Below are positions 8,288 through 16,212 of a stretch of DNA of 64,000 nt, one piece after another. The stretch comes from JAJPKK01 sp963747835. Lineage in GTDB: Bacteria > Pseudomonadota > Alphaproteobacteria > Rhizobiales > Xanthobacteraceae. Below the pieces are notes generated by a model. The model saw only the letters and a program-made list of their open reading frames with translations. It had not been told where the DNA came from and did no database searches. The stretch lies in contig CAVVGO010000007.1 in NCBI GenBank assembly GCA_963747835.1, positions 310,001 to 374,000 of the forward strand, given 5' to 3'. The stretch's first letter is position 1. Each line of letters opens with the position of its first letter. The position numbers and the translations under genes are program-made.

Positions 8288-9262
8288 CTATATCCAGTGC
8301 CGCCACTTGAACCAGATAACGGGGATCAACGCGCTCAATATGATAACAGCGAGCCCGAATGGGTAGCCCCACCCCCAGTTAAGCTCCGGCATATACTTGA
8401 AATTCATGCCGTAAATCCCCGCCATGAGTGTCGGCGGAATTCCGACGACCGAGACAATTGTCAGGACCTTGAATAGATCGTTTTGCTCGATGTTGATAAA
8501 ACCGAGGATCGCGTCCAATAAAAATTGGACCTTGCTGGACAGTTGCGTCTGGTAATCGTTCAATGAGCTAATGTCCTTAGTAATGGATCCGAGGCGCTTC
8601 TCCAATTCTGGCGCGATCCACTTAAGCTGAAGGCTTTCTACAAAGGAGGTGATTCGATCGAGGCCCAATAGGACGTCGCCCGCTTGCGACATTCGATCGC
8701 CGATCGTACCGATGGCGCTCAACGTGTGACGCAGTGCCTTGTTTGAGCGAACGGCATGCATCCTTTTGGCAGGATCGCCGCGGAAGACCGACCTGGATAG
8801 ATTGTCGAGTTCGCCGCCCAAACGCTCCAATACGTCGGCACCTCGGTCAACGAGTGCTTCCATTAAGGCGATAAATGCCCCGGCGCTGCTATAAATGGTC
8901 TTATCATCGTGGACGCGTTTGGCGACGGCGGCGAATGCCGACAATTCCGTAAAGCGGATCGTGACCAAGAGCTTTTCGGATAAAATAAAGCCTGCCGGGA
9001 ACAGGATGGGATCCGACGAGTCGGATCCCGAGACGACCCATGCGCTCAAATAGACGACGTCCCGGTCGACAATTAACCGACTCGAAGACTCGATTTCGCT
9101 AAGCGCCTCGGCTGATGGAACGCGCACGCCAGCTTTACCCTCGACAAACGCTCTCTCATCGGCGGTCGGATTTAGCAGATCAATCCAAATTACCTGGTCA
9201 GGCAAGACGAGGGGAGCGCTGTTCCGAATTGAGGCCGGCGTGTCTCGATAAATGGTCAGCAC
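8288..9262 (-). CDS. corA: CorA-type divalent cation (Mg2+/Co2+) transporter
   Basis: A 324-residue protein with the CorA layout: a long soluble N-terminal domain, a long helix region (ELEKRLGSITKDISSL), and two C-terminal membrane segments. The signature YGMN follows the first membrane segment (VVGIPPTLMAGIYGMNF) and is followed by the MPELNWGWGY loop typical of CorA. It acts as a pentameric inner-membrane channel. It stands alone; upstream is a 500-base non-coding stretch with a strong palindrome. No riboswitch-like leader could be recognised by eye. Confidence 0.93.
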   Translation of the reverse strand: MLTIYRDTPASIRNSAPLVLPDQVIWIDLLNPTADERAFVEGKAGVRVPSAEALSEIESSSRLIVDRDVVYLSAWVVSGSDSSDPILFPAGFILSEKLLVTIRFTELSAFAAVAKRVHDDKTIYSSAGAFIALMEALVDRGADVLERLGGELDNLSRSVFRGDPAKRMHAVRSNKALRHTLSAIGTIGDRMSQAGDVLLGLDRITSFVESLQLKWIAPELEKRLGSITKDISSLNDYQTQLSSKVQFLLDAILGFINIEQNDLFKVLTIVSVVGIPPTLMAGIYGMNFKYMPELNWGWGYPFGLAVIILSALIPVIWFKWRHWI

Positions 9263-9761
9263 GAGCTTGATCCCCAGTACCCCGTTTCCCGCGCCTATTC
9301 ACGACAAAAACGGACACAATTTTATAGCTGCGTGCGTAGCTACAGGCGGCCGGGAATACACCACACATTCCCGCGATTCCGCGGACAAATCGACAAGAGG
9401 GACCGTCGCGCTGACGATGTCGGGAATCTGCCGGGACGTGGACACTCGACGACCGCGAGAAAGTTGCAAAAATGCAACACGGCGTCTGAAAAGCGCATCG
9501 CAATAAGGGAATTCCTTTATTGCAGACACGATTGTCGCCCAGCGTTGCACGCGCGCGACAGCCAACCATGGATGGGTTTGATAGAAATGCGCATGGAAAT
9601 TTGGCTTCCATCCAAGCGGCACGGAGAAAGATATGTTTGTGCGCACAGAAGGACGTCTTCTGGGATTTGATTTTGGCGACTGGTCGATGCTCATCGGTGG
9701 ATGGGTTGCCTGCTCCTTGCTAACTCTACTGATCTAAAGCTCAAATCAGTGCGGTCGTGAC
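9263..9761. other. Long intergenic region between corA and the TIR gene
   Basis: About 500 bases without a supported gene. It contains the near-perfect palindrome at 9500-9523. Frames in this stretch lack start sites and family resemblance. It should hold the corA promoter and the end of the TIR-gene transcript. Confidence 0.45.
9500..9523. promoter_or_regulatory. 24-base near-perfect palindrome (operator or terminator candidate)
   Basis: GCAATAAGGGAA is followed directly by TTCCTTTATTGC, an inverted repeat of 12-base arms with one mismatch and no spacer. It lies about 240 bases upstream of corA and 240 bases downstream of the TIR gene stop, both on the minus strand. An operator for a dimeric regulator and a transcript-end structure are both possible. 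Confidence 0.45.
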
Positions 9762-10525
9762 TCACGGGGTAAGCGTCCTCGCCACACGGAAGCCGCGGAG
9801 CGCGCTCCGCAAGTCCGAGCGGCTCCATTCGCGGCCGGCCGAACGAAGCAACCGAGGTTCGTAGTAAAAGGAACCGCCGCGGGCGACCCGGACACTGCAA
9901 TCACCGCTGTTCCACGCGGAGCCGTCAGTGGGCGCCTCGTAGTAGTTGTCGTGCCAGCAATCCTCGACCCACTCGTTGACATTACCCGACATGTCGTAGA
10001 GGCCGAAGGCGTTCGCTGCGAATGATCCGGTTGGGGCCGGCTGCTTGTCGTCCCATTGGCTGCCGCACCCGTTGCAGTTGGCATTTCCTATGCCGATCAC
10101 GTTTCCCCAATAATAGGCCGTGTTGGTGCCGGCGCGCGCCGTGTACTCAAACTCTGCCTCGGAAAGCAGGCGGTAGGACTTCCCGGTCTTGCGGGACAAC
10201 CACGCCAAATAATTCCTGGTATCCTCCCACGATACGTTGATCACCGGCCGCCTGCCGCGCCCCCAGTTGGCATCCGGGGGCGTATAACCTTTGCAGCCGC
10301 CGTCGGCGACGCACGCATCCCATTCGTCGAACGTCAGCGCAAACCGCCCGACCGCGAACGGCTTGGCGATTGTCACCCCATGGTGCGGGGTCTCATTGGG
10401 ATAGCGGCCCTTTTCTTCCTCCGGTGAGCCCATACTAAAGCTCCCAGATGGCACTAACACCATCTCGGGACACTTATCGCATTCCTTGAAGGCGTCCCGT
10501 GGCTTGAGGGCCCGCTCGCGCTCAA
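9762..10525 (-). repeat. FGE-like domain repeat copy 2
   Basis: The second FGE-like domain of the TIR protein, paired with 10566-11327. The central core is nearly identical; the region after RGGS differs strongly (SWDSGSLRPLGRAGYDVHSH versus SFYYEPRLLRSAGREWSRSD), so the exposed C-terminal loop has diverged more than the core. Confidence 0.75.
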
Positions 10526-12155
10526 ATGATAGCGGGACGACGCCGGTGGACGCAGGTTGAACAGGCGTGGCCGGCACTTGCACAGGTGCCAGTACAGCAA
10601 GCGTCCTCGCGACCCGGAAGCCCAGGGCTTTTCCATGGCTATGGACGTCGTACCCGGCGCGGCCGAGCGGGCGGAGGCTCCCTGAGTCCCAGGAACCGCC
10701 CCGGACCTCACGGAAGCTGCAATCTCCATCGGTACGCGCCGAGCCGTCGGCGGGCGCGCCCTTGTAGTTGACAAGATGGCAATCCCCAACCCACTCAGCA
10801 ACGTTGCCGGTCAGATCATAAAGGCCGAACGCATTAGGCGCGAATGAGCCGACCGGCGCCGTCTCCTTGCCATCCCATTGGCTGCCGCAGCCCCGGCAAT
10901 CGGCGTTGTTCGTACCGATGTCGTCACCCCATGGATAGGTCGTCGTGGTGCCGGCGCGCGCCGCGTGCTCAAACTCAGCCTCGGAAAGCAGACGGTAGGA
11001 CTTCCCGGTCTTGCGGGACAACCATGCCAAATAAGGCTGGGCATCGTTCCACGACACGTTGATCACTGGCCGCCGTCCGCGGCCCCAGCCTTCATCCCAG
11101 GGCTTGTAGCCGTTGCAGCCGCCGTCGGCGACGCAAGCATCCCATTCATCGAATGTCAGCTCGAACTTGGACACCGCAAACGGTTGGGCGATCGTCACAC
11201 CGTGCTGCGGGCTCGTGGTATCGCTATTCGGCGAGCCCATCGTAAAGCGCCCGGCCGGTACAACGATCATTTCCGGGCAGTTGTCGCATTCCTTGAAGCT
11301 GTCTCTCGGCTTAAGCGCCCGCTCGTGCTCCGACGACAGCGACCCGATGCCGCTAGGCCCAGATTGAACGGGCGTTGCAGGTGCCGGCACAGGTGGCCGT
11401 GCCGGCGGCGGCTGGTTAGCGGGCTCACCTGGTACCGCTTGCCGCGACGGTCGTAGAGGCGACGGCTCTTGTCGAACCGGCGGTGGCGCCGATTGCTCAG
11501 CCTGCGCCACTGGTGGAACCGGGGTCCGCTGCACACCTGCAAGCCAAAAGCCGATTGAACCAACCAAAAAAACGCCAACCACGCCACCGATGGCAATTAT
11601 CCACCGCGACGGCTGCCACGGCGCGCGCGATTCAGACCGCTCGGCCTTCGTGCTGACGGTGTCGGAGCGCTGTCGGGCTCCGTCCTCCGCCTTCGGTTCG
11701 GCCTCCGTTTCGCGAAGTGCATGCCCTCCCTGAACGCTGGCGCCATATTTTGTTGCCCGCAGGAGCGCCTGCACAGACGTCGCCAGCGTTTGAAGATGCT
11801 GCTCAAGCGGCGGTGTAAGGGCATCGAGCCAATGCACAGGCCCCATGTAGTAGGCTAGTGATTTTTCCGGAACTATGTTCTCGATACGGAACGGCAAAAC
11901 CGGCACTTCGCTTTCAAACGCCCGCTGGACCTCCCTGCGTATTTGCTTCGATTGGTTAGCGCTCGACGAAAAAATGAGAACCATGGCGCGGCATTGATCA
12001 ATCGCTTCAACGATGGCGCCCGCCCATTCGGCGCCCGGCTCAACATCGCGCGGTGCAATCCAGCACCGGATGCCGCCAGCCTCAAGCTTCGCGCATGCAG
12101 CGTCAGCCGTCGCCTTGCCCTGCTTCGAATAGCTAATGAAAACGTCGAAGTTCAT
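9762..12155 (-). CDS. TIR domain - membrane anchor - two FGE-like domains protein
   Basis: The 797-residue protein starts at ATG 12155 directly with a TIR domain (DVFISYSKQGK, WIAPRDVEPGAEW, VLIFSSSA). Glu75 in IRREVQRA sits where TIR NADases carry the catalytic glutamate. A single membrane segment follows at about 185-206 (WIIAIGGVVGVFLVGSIGFW), then a Pro-rich linker (about 209-270). Two FGE-sulfatase/SUMF1-like domains come last, at about 277-530 and 545-797, each with MGSP, LTFDEWDACVADGGC, RPVINVSW, YRLLSEAEFE, FGLYD(L/M)(T/S)GNV.EWV, and RGGS...GFRVART. Neither has the active-site cysteines that FGE enzymes carry near the C-terminal RGGS-GFR region. Predicted topology is TIR in the cytoplasm and FGE-like domains outside. 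It stands alone. A sensor role for the FGE-like domains and an effector role for TIR are inferences. Confidence 0.88.
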   Translation of the reverse strand: MNFDVFISYSKQGKATADAACAKLEAGGIRCWIAPRDVEPGAEWAGAIVEAIDQCRAMVLIFSSSANQSKQIRREVQRAFESEVPVLPFRIENIVPEKSLAYYMGPVHWLDALTPPLEQHLQTLATSVQALLRATKYGASVQGGHALRETEAEPKAEDGARQRSDTVSTKAERSESRAPWQPSRWIIAIGGVVGVFLVGSIGFWLAGVQRTPVPPVAQAEQSAPPPVRQEPSPLRPSRQAVPGEPANQPPPARPPVPAPATPVQSGPSGIGSLSSEHERALKPRDSFKECDNCPEMIVVPAGRFTMGSPNSDTTSPQHGVTIAQPFAVSKFELTFDEWDACVADGGCNGYKPWDEGWGRGRRPVINVSWNDAQPYLAWLSRKTGKSYRLLSEAEFEHAARAGTTTTYPWGDDIGTNNADCRGCGSQWDGKETAPVGSFAPNAFGLYDLTGNVAEWVGDCHLVNYKGAPADGSARTDGDCSFREVRGGSWDSGSLRPLGRAGYDVHSHGKALGFRVARTLAVLAPVQVPATPVQPASTGVVPLSFERERALKPRDAFKECDKCPEMVLVPSGSFSMGSPEEEKGRYPNETPHHGVTIAKPFAVGRFALTFDEWDACVADGGCKGYTPPDANWGRGRRPVINVSWEDTRNYLAWLSRKTGKSYRLLSEAEFEYTARAGTNTAYYWGNVIGIGNANCNGCGSQWDDKQPAPTGSFAANAFGLYDMSGNVNEWVEDCWHDNYYEAPTDGSAWNSGDCSVRVARGGSFYYEPRLLRSAGREWSRSDLRSALRGFRVARTLTP
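10566..11327 (-). repeat. FGE-like domain repeat copy 1
   Basis: This encodes the first FGE-like domain of the TIR protein. It is repeated at 9762-10525 with long near-identical DNA blocks; for example, the reverse strand around 10978-11034 and 10162-10217 differs at only about two positions. This points to recent tandem duplication or gene conversion. Confidence 0.75.
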
Positions 12156-12328
12156 CGACCCACCGACGCATATTAAGGGTTAGACTCTATCAGCCCCAAC
12201 GCCTCCTTCAACTCCGTGCTGCGCCCGGAACTGCTCCGCGCGGCCGACCGCGCCGACACCGTCGAAGTGTGCGCCGTCCACCTGCCACTACGATTGGGCA
12301 GTTGAGCCCGGGCCGAACGGACCCCGCT

Positions 12329-13015
12329 CTAACCTCTGCGACGGTCGGACAGGGAGCCTCGACCGCCGTGCCGGATCGACCAATTGGTCGGATCGCGTCG
12401 GAAGTTCTCCAGCACGGCGCGGTCCTCGGTCGAAAGGTGCCGGCCGTCGTCGACCCGAAGAATGTCGTCCCAAGTCGCAAGCGAAAGAAGGTTCAGGCTG
12501 TCAGCGAGGAGACGCTCCGACACCCCTGGGAAGAGGCTGTTGTAGAAGATTGTGAGTGCCGCCTTTACATCGGCGCCGGCCATCCTGAGGCCTCGCGCGA
12601 ACGCGAGCTTGCTGGTCCCGTCCGTTGTCAGATCATCGACCAGAAGCACGCGCCGGTTCTCGACGTTCGCGCCTTCGACCTGCGCATTGCGACCGATGCC
12701 AAGAGGCCGCTTGCGCACATAGGCGAGCGGCAGGTCGAGTACCTCGGCGAGCCAGGCCGCGAATGGGATGCCGGCCGTTTCAGCCCCAGCCACGATCTCG
12801 ATGTCGCTGCGTGCAAAGGTCGATGTCACGAACGCGGCTGCGCAGGCCGTCACGGTTCGCCGCGCCGCGGGGCTGCCGATGAGCCGACGGCAATCGACAT
12901 ATACCGGGCTTGCCCATCCGGCAGCCAGGATGAAGGGACGCTCGCGCGCCATCTGGACGGCTCCCGCGTCGAGGAGCAGGCGCGCGACGATGCCGCCGAT
13001 TTCAAGCTTCGTCAC
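12329..13015 (-). CDS. Orotate phosphoribosyltransferase-like protein
   Basis: I chose the GTG at 13015 because it overlaps the preceding short ORF stop (GTGA) and follows an AAGGTG site; a GTG at 13093 would add 26 Arg-rich residues. The 228-residue product matches OPRT: GWASPVYVDCR, IEIVAGAETAGIPFAAWLAE, AYVRKRPLGIGRNAQVEG, and the PRPP-binding VLLVDDLTTDGTSK. The reaction would be orotate plus PRPP to OMP. It lies in an operon with PyrD- and PyrK-like genes, a carbamoylase-type hydrolase and a transporter, not with the usual de novo pyrimidine genes. It is therefore likely a second OPRT serving salvage of imported orotate or an analogue (inference). Confidence 0.82.
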   Translation of the reverse strand: MTKLEIGGIVARLLLDAGAVQMARERPFILAAGWASPVYVDCRRLIGSPAARRTVTACAAAFVTSTFARSDIEIVAGAETAGIPFAAWLAEVLDLPLAYVRKRPLGIGRNAQVEGANVENRRVLLVDDLTTDGTSKLAFARGLRMAGADVKAALTIFYNSLFPGVSERLLADSLNLLSLATWDDILRVDDGRHLSTEDRAVLENFRRDPTNWSIRHGGRGSLSDRRRG

Positions 13016-13110
13016 GCCCGCACCTTCGCGATTGACCAGGGCCGGTTCTCGGCGCCGCCGAGCACCACGACATGCGCGCGAACGCCGTCGCACAGCCGAT
13101 CGAGTTTCAT
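13012..13110 (-). CDS. 32-codon ORF coupled between M20 hydrolase and OPRT-like genes
   Basis: The ATG (13108-13110) overlaps the stop of the M20 gene as ATGA, and the TGA (13012-13014) overlaps the GTG start of the OPRT-like gene. The frame encodes 32 residues beginning MKLDRLCDGVRAHVVVLGG. It may be a coupling ORF that passes ribosomes on, or the remnant of a displaced gene start. No family is recognisable at this length. Confidence 0.35.
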   Translation of the reverse strand: MKLDRLCDGVRAHVVVLGGAENRPWSIAKVRA

Positions 13111-14366
13111 CTCGCCGCCTCCCCGAGGGCCATGCGCATGACGGAAACGCCGGCTACGAAGTCTTTCAACTCCAAGGCTTCCTTTGGATTATGCGAGCCG
13201 TTCGCGTTGCGCACAAATACCATCGCGCTGGGCACGCCGGCGGCCGCGAATACCGCGGCATCATGGCCGGCTCCACTAGGAATCGGCTCGTCCGGCAGAC
13301 CGAGTGCGCAGGCGGCCGCACGCAATCGCTCGATCCAGGCGCCATCCATTGTGGCTGGCGCGGAATCGACCCGGCGATCGAGCTTGAATTCGACGCCACG
13401 CTCCTCGCCGATACCTGCGCATTCCGACCGGAAGAGGTTGTAAAATGCCTCAAGCGTCTCGACGCTCTGACTGCGCGCCTCGAAGCTGAACCGTACCCTG
13501 CCGGGAATGCGGGCAATGGCATGCTCGGCCGGGTCGGTGCCTAGGATGCCGGACGTGACGACGAGATCGCGTCCGCGTTCGAGCAAGGTGCGCCAGTGCC
13601 GGTCGAGATGCGTAATGAGTTCGGCCGTGGCAAACACCGCGTCGCGCCGAAGCCAGCGCGGAATGGCGCCCGAATGGCCAGCCTCGCCAATGCATTCGAC
13701 GACGCGGTGGCGGATGTTGCCGCGGATGCCGGTGACGATTCCGATCGGCAGATCACGCGCCGTCAGGACCGGCCCTTGCTCGATATGGAGCTCCAGCCAA
13801 GCGGCCATCGCAGAAGGATCGAGGAGCCTCTCGCCGCGCGCTATCCGGTCCACATCGGCGCCGACATCGCGCATGCAGTCGGCAAGCAGTCGTCCGGTCA
13901 CCGCATGTGGGCTCGCAAGGTCGGCGGCCGTCAGCCCACCGAACAGCGCGCTTGATCCGATGTAGGCACGGGCGAAATAGGCGCTCTCCTCGCCGCGCAG
14001 GCCGTAAAGCTTCAGCGTACGCTTCGGTTTGAAGCCATCGCGGCGGAAACCGGCGAGAATTGCTAATCCGGCGACTACGCCCGCGCCGCCGTCGAAGTTT
14101 CCACCTTGTGGCACCGAATCGACATGCGACCCGCAGGCAATGAAGGGCAAGTTCGGGTCGGTTCCCGGCAGCGTCGCGACAAGATTGGCGCCGGCGTCGC
14201 GCTCGGTTGCAAGCCCTGCCGCGCGGGCGGCCCGCTCCACGATATCGAGCGCGGCGGATTCGCCGGGCCCGTAAGCGTCGCGGGTGATGCCCACGCCGTC
14301 AAACGTTGCCCCCCTCAGGGCGTCGAACAGTTCGCCGCAGAGTTGCCGATCCACCTCCCCGCTCAT
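13107..14366 (-). CDS. M20-family amidohydrolase (hydantoinase/carbamoylase type)
   Basis: The ATG at 14366 overlaps the pyrD-like stop (ATGA). The 419-residue protein belongs to the HyuC/AmaB/allantoate amidohydrolase group, with Zn-site motifs CGSHVDSVPQGGNFDGGAG, LRGEESAYFARAY, ELHIEQGPVL, EAGHSGAIPRWLRRDA and SGAGHDAAVFA. These enzymes hydrolyse N-carbamoyl amino acids or ureido acids to the amine, CO2 and ammonia. In a dihydroorotate context, the attractive substrate is N-carbamoyl-aspartate (ureidosuccinate), but beta-ureidopropionate-like compounds are equally possible from sequence alone. A second Zn ligand set typical of the family is visible, and the length is normal. Confidence 0.85.
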   Translation of the reverse strand: MSGEVDRQLCGELFDALRGATFDGVGITRDAYGPGESAALDIVERAARAAGLATERDAGANLVATLPGTDPNLPFIACGSHVDSVPQGGNFDGGAGVVAGLAILAGFRRDGFKPKRTLKLYGLRGEESAYFARAYIGSSALFGGLTAADLASPHAVTGRLLADCMRDVGADVDRIARGERLLDPSAMAAWLELHIEQGPVLTARDLPIGIVTGIRGNIRHRVVECIGEAGHSGAIPRWLRRDAVFATAELITHLDRHWRTLLERGRDLVVTSGILGTDPAEHAIARIPGRVRFSFEARSQSVETLEAFYNLFRSECAGIGEERGVEFKLDRRVDSAPATMDGAWIERLRAAACALGLPDEPIPSGAGHDAAVFAAAGVPSAMVFVRNANGSHNPKEALELKDFVAGVSVMRMALGEAAR

Positions 14367-15313
14367 TGCGCCGGCGCAACCCAGGCGAGATCGGCTTCGT
14401 CGGCCTCCTCGTTGCGCACGGCTCCGGTCAGATCCGACACACGCGGAATGTCGCGCCGCTCGCAGAATTTCGCCAGGCCTTCGATGACCGAGATCATGGC
14501 GGCGGGTTGTATGAACGTCGCCGTGCCGACCTGGACGGCAGTTGCGCCGGCCAGCATGTACTCGGCAGCATCGTCCCCTGTGGCGATACCGCCGCAACCG
14601 ATGATCGGAATCGCGACGACCCTTGCGCATTGATAGACCTGCCGCAGCACGATCGGCTTAATCGCGGGGCCCGACAACCCGCCCATGACATTGCCGAGGC
14701 AGGGCTTGAAAGTGTTCAGATCGATGGCCATCGCGAGAATTGTATTCGCCACGACGAGAGCGTCCGCTCCCTCCCTCTCGGCGGCCCGCGCGACATCCGG
14801 CTGATCGCCGGTGTTCGGCGTCAGCTTGATCCAGAGCGGCAGCTGCGTCGCCGCCCTCAGCGCACGCACAACGGTCTGCGTCGATCCGGGCTGCATCGCG
14901 AACGCCTTGCCATCCTCTTCGATGTTCGGACAAGAAATATTCGCCTCGATGACCGCGATCCCAGGCATTGCGCTTAGCTCCGCGGCAAGGCGCGCGAAAT
15001 CCTCCGCGGTCGGCGCCGAGATGCTGACCACCAGCGGCACGCGATACCGCGCGTAGTGTGGCAGCGTGTGCTCGATGAAATGGGGAACGCCCTTGGACGG
15101 AATGCCGATCGCATTGATCAACCCGCCGGGACGTTCGACCACGCGCGGCAACGGGTTGCCGGTACGGAGTTCGCGGGTGATCGTTTTCGTTACGATGGCG
15201 CCGAGTCGGTTGAAGTCCATCGCCCGCTCCAGGCCCTCGGCAAAGGTACCCGAGGCGGGCATCACCGGGTTCGCGAGCGTCAGCGAACCGATGCGCACGG
15301 AGAGGTCCGTCAT
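14363..15313 (-). CDS. Dihydroorotate dehydrogenase-like flavoprotein, class 1B type
   Basis: A 316-residue FMN-barrel protein. The segment ISCPN within IEANISCPNIEED carries the class 1 active-site cysteine (class 2 uses serine), and the FMN-phosphate region reads IPIIGCGGIATGDDAAEYMLAGA. Class 1B enzymes work with an iron-sulfur/FAD partner, and such a partner is encoded immediately upstream with a four-base overlap. The reaction links dihydroorotate and orotate using NAD(H). In Clostridium oroticum-type metabolism it runs in the reductive direction to degrade orotate. Related dihydropyrimidine dehydrogenase-type reductases share this fold, so the true substrate could be another pyrimidine. 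Confidence 0.87.
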   Translation of the reverse strand: MTDLSVRIGSLTLANPVMPASGTFAEGLERAMDFNRLGAIVTKTITRELRTGNPLPRVVERPGGLINAIGIPSKGVPHFIEHTLPHYARYRVPLVVSISAPTAEDFARLAAELSAMPGIAVIEANISCPNIEEDGKAFAMQPGSTQTVVRALRAATQLPLWIKLTPNTGDQPDVARAAEREGADALVVANTILAMAIDLNTFKPCLGNVMGGLSGPAIKPIVLRQVYQCARVVAIPIIGCGGIATGDDAAEYMLAGATAVQVGTATFIQPAAMISVIEGLAKFCERRDIPRVSDLTGAVRNEEADEADLAWVAPAQ

Positions 15314-16182
15314 GGGATCGCCTCCAGGATATTGAAGACCGGGCCATCCCAGCAGACGCGGCGGTGCACGATCTCGCCGTTCACGTTGAAGTCGCGGACG
15401 CAGCAGTAACAGAGGCCGATTCCGCAGGCCATCTGCTGCTCCATGGCGACTTGGCCGGGCAAACCGAATTCGATTGCGAGACGCTGCTGCACGCGCAGGA
15501 GGCGGCTTGAGCCGCAGGTGAAGAATGCGTCGCAGCGCCGTTCCGCGATCAGCCCGCGAAGGATGCGCTCCACGTGCGCCGGGCCGCTGGTGGCCTGCGT
15601 ATCGGTGACTGGGAGGACAGCGGCGCCTTGGCTCTCGAACAGCGCGACCGACAAGACGAGGTCAGGCCGCCGCGCGCTGAAGATCGCCGTAACATGGATG
15701 CCGTTGGTTCGCGCCGCCTTCGCGAGCGGCGCGAGCGTCGCCAATCCGGCGCCGCGTCCGATCGCGACGACATGCGTCCAGGCCGGATCGAGCGAGAACC
15801 CGACGCCGAGAGGCCCCATAATATCGAGCCGGTCGCCGGGCTGAAGCATGGCGAGGCCGCGGGTCCCCGCGCCTGCGATCTTGTAGAGAAACTCGACCGT
15901 CCCCACCTGCGGGTCGACACCGTAGAGGCTCATAGGACGGCGCAGATAGGGTTGCTCGCCGGCGGGCTGCGGACAAAGCAGCTGAAAAAACTGTCCCGCG
16001 ACCGCGTCGACGGCGGGCCGGCCGCACTTGACGACCAAATGCCGGTATTCGGCATTGATGGCCGTATTGGCAAGCACTTCGGCCTGTTCAGCGGCGACAC
16101 TCGCGGACCATGCGCTTCCGGGCGGCGCGCCGTCGGGGAGCGACGAAACAGGCCCTCCCGCCGCTTCGCTGTCTGAGCGCAT
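15310..16182 (-). CDS. PyrK-like FAD/[2Fe-2S] electron transfer subunit
   Basis: I prefer ATG 16182, which has GGAGAG nine bases upstream; a GTG at 16212 next to the MFS stop would add ten residues. The product has a ferredoxin-reductase-type FAD domain (RRPMSLYGVD), a pyridine nucleotide domain (VVAIGRGAGLATLAPLAK), and the C-terminal cluster-binding motif CGIGLCYCCVRDF plus a later CWDGP cysteine, as in PyrK. It passes electrons between NADH and the PyrD-like FMN subunit. Its coupling to that gene supports a class 1B heterotetramer. The N-terminal extension of about 30 residues is longer than usual. Confidence 0.87.
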   Translation of the reverse strand: MRSDSEAAGGPVSSLPDGAPPGSAWSASVAAEQAEVLANTAINAEYRHLVVKCGRPAVDAVAGQFFQLLCPQPAGEQPYLRRPMSLYGVDPQVGTVEFLYKIAGAGTRGLAMLQPGDRLDIMGPLGVGFSLDPAWTHVVAIGRGAGLATLAPLAKAARTNGIHVTAIFSARRPDLVLSVALFESQGAAVLPVTDTQATSGPAHVERILRGLIAERRCDAFFTCGSSRLLRVQQRLAIEFGLPGQVAMEQQMACGIGLCYCCVRDFNVNGEIVHRRVCWDGPVFNILEAIP

Positions 16183-16212
16183 CTGACAACACTCTCCGAG
16201 ACGCCCGGACAC

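Noticed and set aside
9762..12155. Diversity-generating retroelement target (FGE/C-lectin-like domain)
   Set aside because: No reverse transcriptase, accessory gene or template repeat was seen within the window.
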